From Haloarchaeobius sp. FL176 (GTDB lineage Archaea; Halobacteriota; Halobacteria; Halobacteriales; Natrialbaceae), in the NCBI RefSeq assembly GCF_024609245.1, contig NZ_JANJYH010000004.1, positions 186,001-250,000 of the forward strand: DNA of 64,000 nucleotides. Reading direction: 5' to 3'. This document shows, one piece after another, positions 62,029-64,000 of the stretch. The position numbers and the translations under genes are program-made. Under the pieces are notes generated by a model, which saw nothing but the letters and a program-made list of their open reading frames with translations, was not told the DNA's origin and ran no database searches. Each line of letters begins with the position of its first letter. Positions within the stretch are counted from its first letter, which is position 1.

Positions 62029-62364
62029 ATCGGGGACACCTGATTCGCATCCACTCCTACAGTCGGGACCATCATATAACGGGGCGAGCCTTTCGTCTAT
62101 TTCGACCCGTTTTATCGCGAATACTGACGTTTTTTGACGCTGTGAGAGGCGTTTTAATGTTTTACAACCACCTCTGAGGACGTGATATTGGTTCTGGACC
62201 GGTCCCTCTACAGTCACCGTTGACGGGGGCTGAGAGCGCCGAGCCGCTGTGGTCGCCGGTACGGTATGCGGTCCCATCCGTCTCACGGACCGGGACGCAC
62301 CCCGCGGACGCTGTGGCCTGCGGCGAGCGCAACGGCTTTGCCCGGGCGGTGGTTGTGTTGCCGT
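62029..62364. promoter_or_regulatory. Intergenic region before hisB
   Basis: Divergent control region for the small membrane protein and hisB. T-rich runs (gacgttttttgacg near 62127-62140) and gttttaatgttttac (62151-62165) are candidate promoter elements; no gene or RNA was recognised. Confidence 0.4.
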
Positions 62365-62952
62365 ATGAGCGACCGAAGCGCGGCCGTCTCGCGCGAGACA
62401 GCCGAGACGGAGATCGACCTGACCCTCGTCGTCGACGGCGACGGCGACAGCGAGATCGACACCGGCGTCGGCTTCTTCGACCACATGCTCGCGTCGTTCG
62501 CCAAGCACGGCCTGTTCGACCTGACGGTCCACTGCGACGGCGACCTCGCTATCGACGACCATCACACCGTCGAGGACGTCGCCATCGTCCTCGGCGAGGC
62601 GTTCGCGGAGGCGCTCGGCGACAAGCGCGGCATCGTCCGCTACGCCGACCGCAAGGTGCCGCTCGACGAGGCAGTTGCCGGCGTCGTCGTCGACGTCTCC
62701 GGCCGACCCTACTTCGCGTTCGACGGCGAGTTCTCCCAGCCGTCAGTCGGCGAGTTCACCAGCCACATGGCCGAGCACTTCGCCATGTCGCTGGCGATGA
62801 ACGCCGGACTGACCCTGCACTGCGAGGTCGGCGGCGACAACGCACATCACGAGGTCGAGGCGCTGTTCAAGGCGCTCGCACGGGCGCTCGACGACGCGAC
62901 CCAGGTCGACGAACGCCGGAGCGACACGCCGAGCACGAAGGGCGAGCTGTAG
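62365..62952 (+). CDS. hisB: Imidazoleglycerol-phosphate dehydratase
   Basis: 195 residues. [50 protein letters not shown] and [19 protein letters not shown] are the conserved, metal-binding histidine motifs of HisB. Removes water from imidazoleglycerol phosphate in histidine synthesis. ATG at 62365 gives [17 protein letters not shown], as in family members. Confidence 0.97.
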   Translation: MSDRSAAVSRETAETEIDLTLVVDGDGDSEIDTGVGFFDHMLASFAKHGLFDLTVHCDGDLAIDDHHTVEDVAIVLGEAFAEALGDKRGIVRYADRKVPLDEAVAGVVVDVSGRPYFAFDGEFSQPSVGEFTSHMAEHFAMSLAMNAGLTLHCEVGGDNAHHEVEALFKALARALDDATQVDERRSDTPSTKGEL

Positions 62953-63000
62953 CCCGAGTCGACAGTTCTTTCGCGGTTCCTGTCGTCGGTTCGGACAGGC

Positions 63001-63504
63001 ATGTTCGACGAGATCATGGAGAAGTTCGAGGGCTCTCCCAGCCAGCAGGCGGTCATCCGGCTGCTGCTCGAGCGCGGCTTCTCCGTGAACGACGAGGGGC
63101 GCGTGGTCTCCGGCGGCATCGAGATCCCCAACACGGGCATCGCCCGCGAGATCGGTGTCGACCGGCGCGTCGTCGACTCCACGACCGATGCCATCCTCGC
63201 GGACGAGGAACTGCGACGCATCTTCCAGAACATCTCGCAGGTACCGAGCCTGATGGACCTCGCGCCCGTGCTCGACCTGACCGTGCTCACCGTCGCGGTC
63301 TCCGACGCCGAGCAGCAGGGCATCGTCTCGCAGGTGACCGGGCTGCTCGCCGAGCACGACATCTCCATCCGGCAGACCATCAGCGAGGACCCCGAGTTCA
63401 CCGACGAACCGAAGCTCCACCTCGTCACCGACCAGCCCCTGCCGGGCGACCTCATCAACGAGATCCGCGCCCTGCCGTTCGTCCGGAAGATAGAGCTCCA
63501 GTAG
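63001..63504 (+). CDS. ACT-domain amino-acid regulator with HTH
   Basis: 167 residues. The first 85 residues carry a helix-turn-helix-like unit (SQQAVIRLLLERGFSV and GIAREIGVDRRVVDSTTDAIL) and the second half an ACT domain (LTVLTVAVSDAEQQGIVSQVTGLLAEHDISIRQT). Matches the archaeal COG2150 type, a predicted regulator of amino-acid metabolism. It follows hisB by 48 bases and may be co-transcribed. Confidence 0.88.
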   Translation: MFDEIMEKFEGSPSQQAVIRLLLERGFSVNDEGRVVSGGIEIPNTGIAREIGVDRRVVDSTTDAILADEELRRIFQNISQVPSLMDLAPVLDLTVLTVAVSDAEQQGIVSQVTGLLAEHDISIRQTISEDPEFTDEPKLHLVTDQPLPGDLINEIRALPFVRKIELQ

Positions 63505-63548
63505 CGCCGAACCGACGCGCTATTGGGCTCGGCGGCCCGAGTTCGGCT

Positions 63549-64000
63549 ATGGACGAGAACGTCGAGGTCGCCCTGCGCTTCACCGCGGCGCAGCTCGCGG
63601 CCGCGACAGCGGGCATCCACCTCTGGATCGGGCTGCGCCCGCTGCTCCTGTACGCGCAGGTCGGCGAGCCACTCACCGACCCGCGCCAGGCACTGTTCGT
63701 GCTCTCCTCGCTCGCCGTGCTCGTCGGCATCGGGCTGGCCGCGTACGGCCTCCGGCGCGACTACGTCTACGGACTCGGCATCGTTCTCGCGCTGACGTAC
63801 ATCGTCGGCTGGCTACTGCTCGGCGGCCACCCCGAGGGCAACGAGGTCATCGCCTACGCCTGGGAGTCCACCGGCCACGCCCACGGCTCGACGCTCGGCA
63901 CGCTCGTCGAGCACCTCTTCGGCTCCATCTGGCTCGTGACGACGAAGACCATCGAGACGGTGCTGCTCGGCATCCTGCTCGTGCTGCTCTACCACGAGCG
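63549..64000 (+). CDS. Membrane protein, cut by the window edge
   Basis: At least 150 residues from the ATG at 63549 (MDENVEVALRFTAAQLAAAT), still open at the edge. Four hydrophobic helices are visible (AAATAGIHLWIGLRPLLLYA, LFVLSSLAVLVGIGLAAYGL, YGLGIVLALTYIVGWLLLGG, TIETVLLGILLVLLYHE), with an H-rich loop (GHAHGSTLG) between the third and fourth. Function unknown. Confidence 0.75.
   Translation, partial: MDENVEVALRFTAAQLAAATAGIHLWIGLRPLLLYAQVGEPLTDPRQALFVLSSLAVLVGIGLAAYGLRRDYVYGLGIVLALTYIVGWLLLGGHPEGNEVIAYAWESTGHAHGSTLGTLVEHLFGSIWLVTTKTIETVLLGILLVLLYHE

Overview
The window is a piece of a haloarchaeal (class Halobacteria) chromosome. The evidence is the high GC, the very acidic proteins, the start codons that sit about 28 bases after a TATA-like box (leaderless genes), a halobacterial-type [2Fe-2S] ferredoxin, an archaeal PRPP synthetase, a PGF-CTERM surface protein, and several small protein families found only in haloarchaea. 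I cannot name the genus.

The flanks (1-13795 and 59126-64000) are ordinary core chromosome. On the left are prs, an H-NOX-like protein, a secreted HExxH protein, ileS, small membrane and zinc proteins, a MaoC-like protein, an FMN reductase, a GIY-YIG protein, a histone-fold protein, rpiA and a MacB-type ABC exporter. On the right are ferredoxin, a PiT phosphate transporter, hisA, hisB and an ACT-domain regulator.

Between them lies a 45.3 kb integrated element (13796-59125). It is bounded by an exact 15-bp direct repeat whose right copy is the 3' end of the ferredoxin gene. The element carries a tyrosine integrase beside its left end and a broken integrase beside its right end. Integration has exchanged the ferredoxin stop codon (TGA before, TAA now). 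Base composition inside the element is lower and more patchy than in the flanks.

The element, from left to right: integration module (13.9-15.6 kb); an HNH-nuclease operon (15.7-17.9 kb); a repeat-rich control region with a nuclease-like protein and a serine-recombinase-like protein that lacks its catalytic serine (17.9-21.8 kb); and then a defence island. The island holds a PHP-domain ATPase; a four-gene overlapping operon of membrane protein, small protein, GPYS-fold protein and Rad50-like ATPase (24.9-29.1 kb); a trypsin-like protease; a helicase/ATPase/methylase (Hma-like) system with a DUF2971 passenger (32.2-42.6 kb); a TumE-type toxin-antitoxin pair; McrBC; a serine recombinase with an AbrB-like regulator; a large PD-(D/E)xK protein; and an AddAB-like helicase-nuclease operon led by small regulatory genes (51.9-58.5 kb).

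The most promising undescribed system is the 24.9-29.1 kb operon, followed by the AddAB-like operon. The central part of the DUF1156 methylase has a clearly different base composition, which suggests exchange of its recognition region. No tRNA, rRNA, CRISPR array or complete insertion sequence was recognised.
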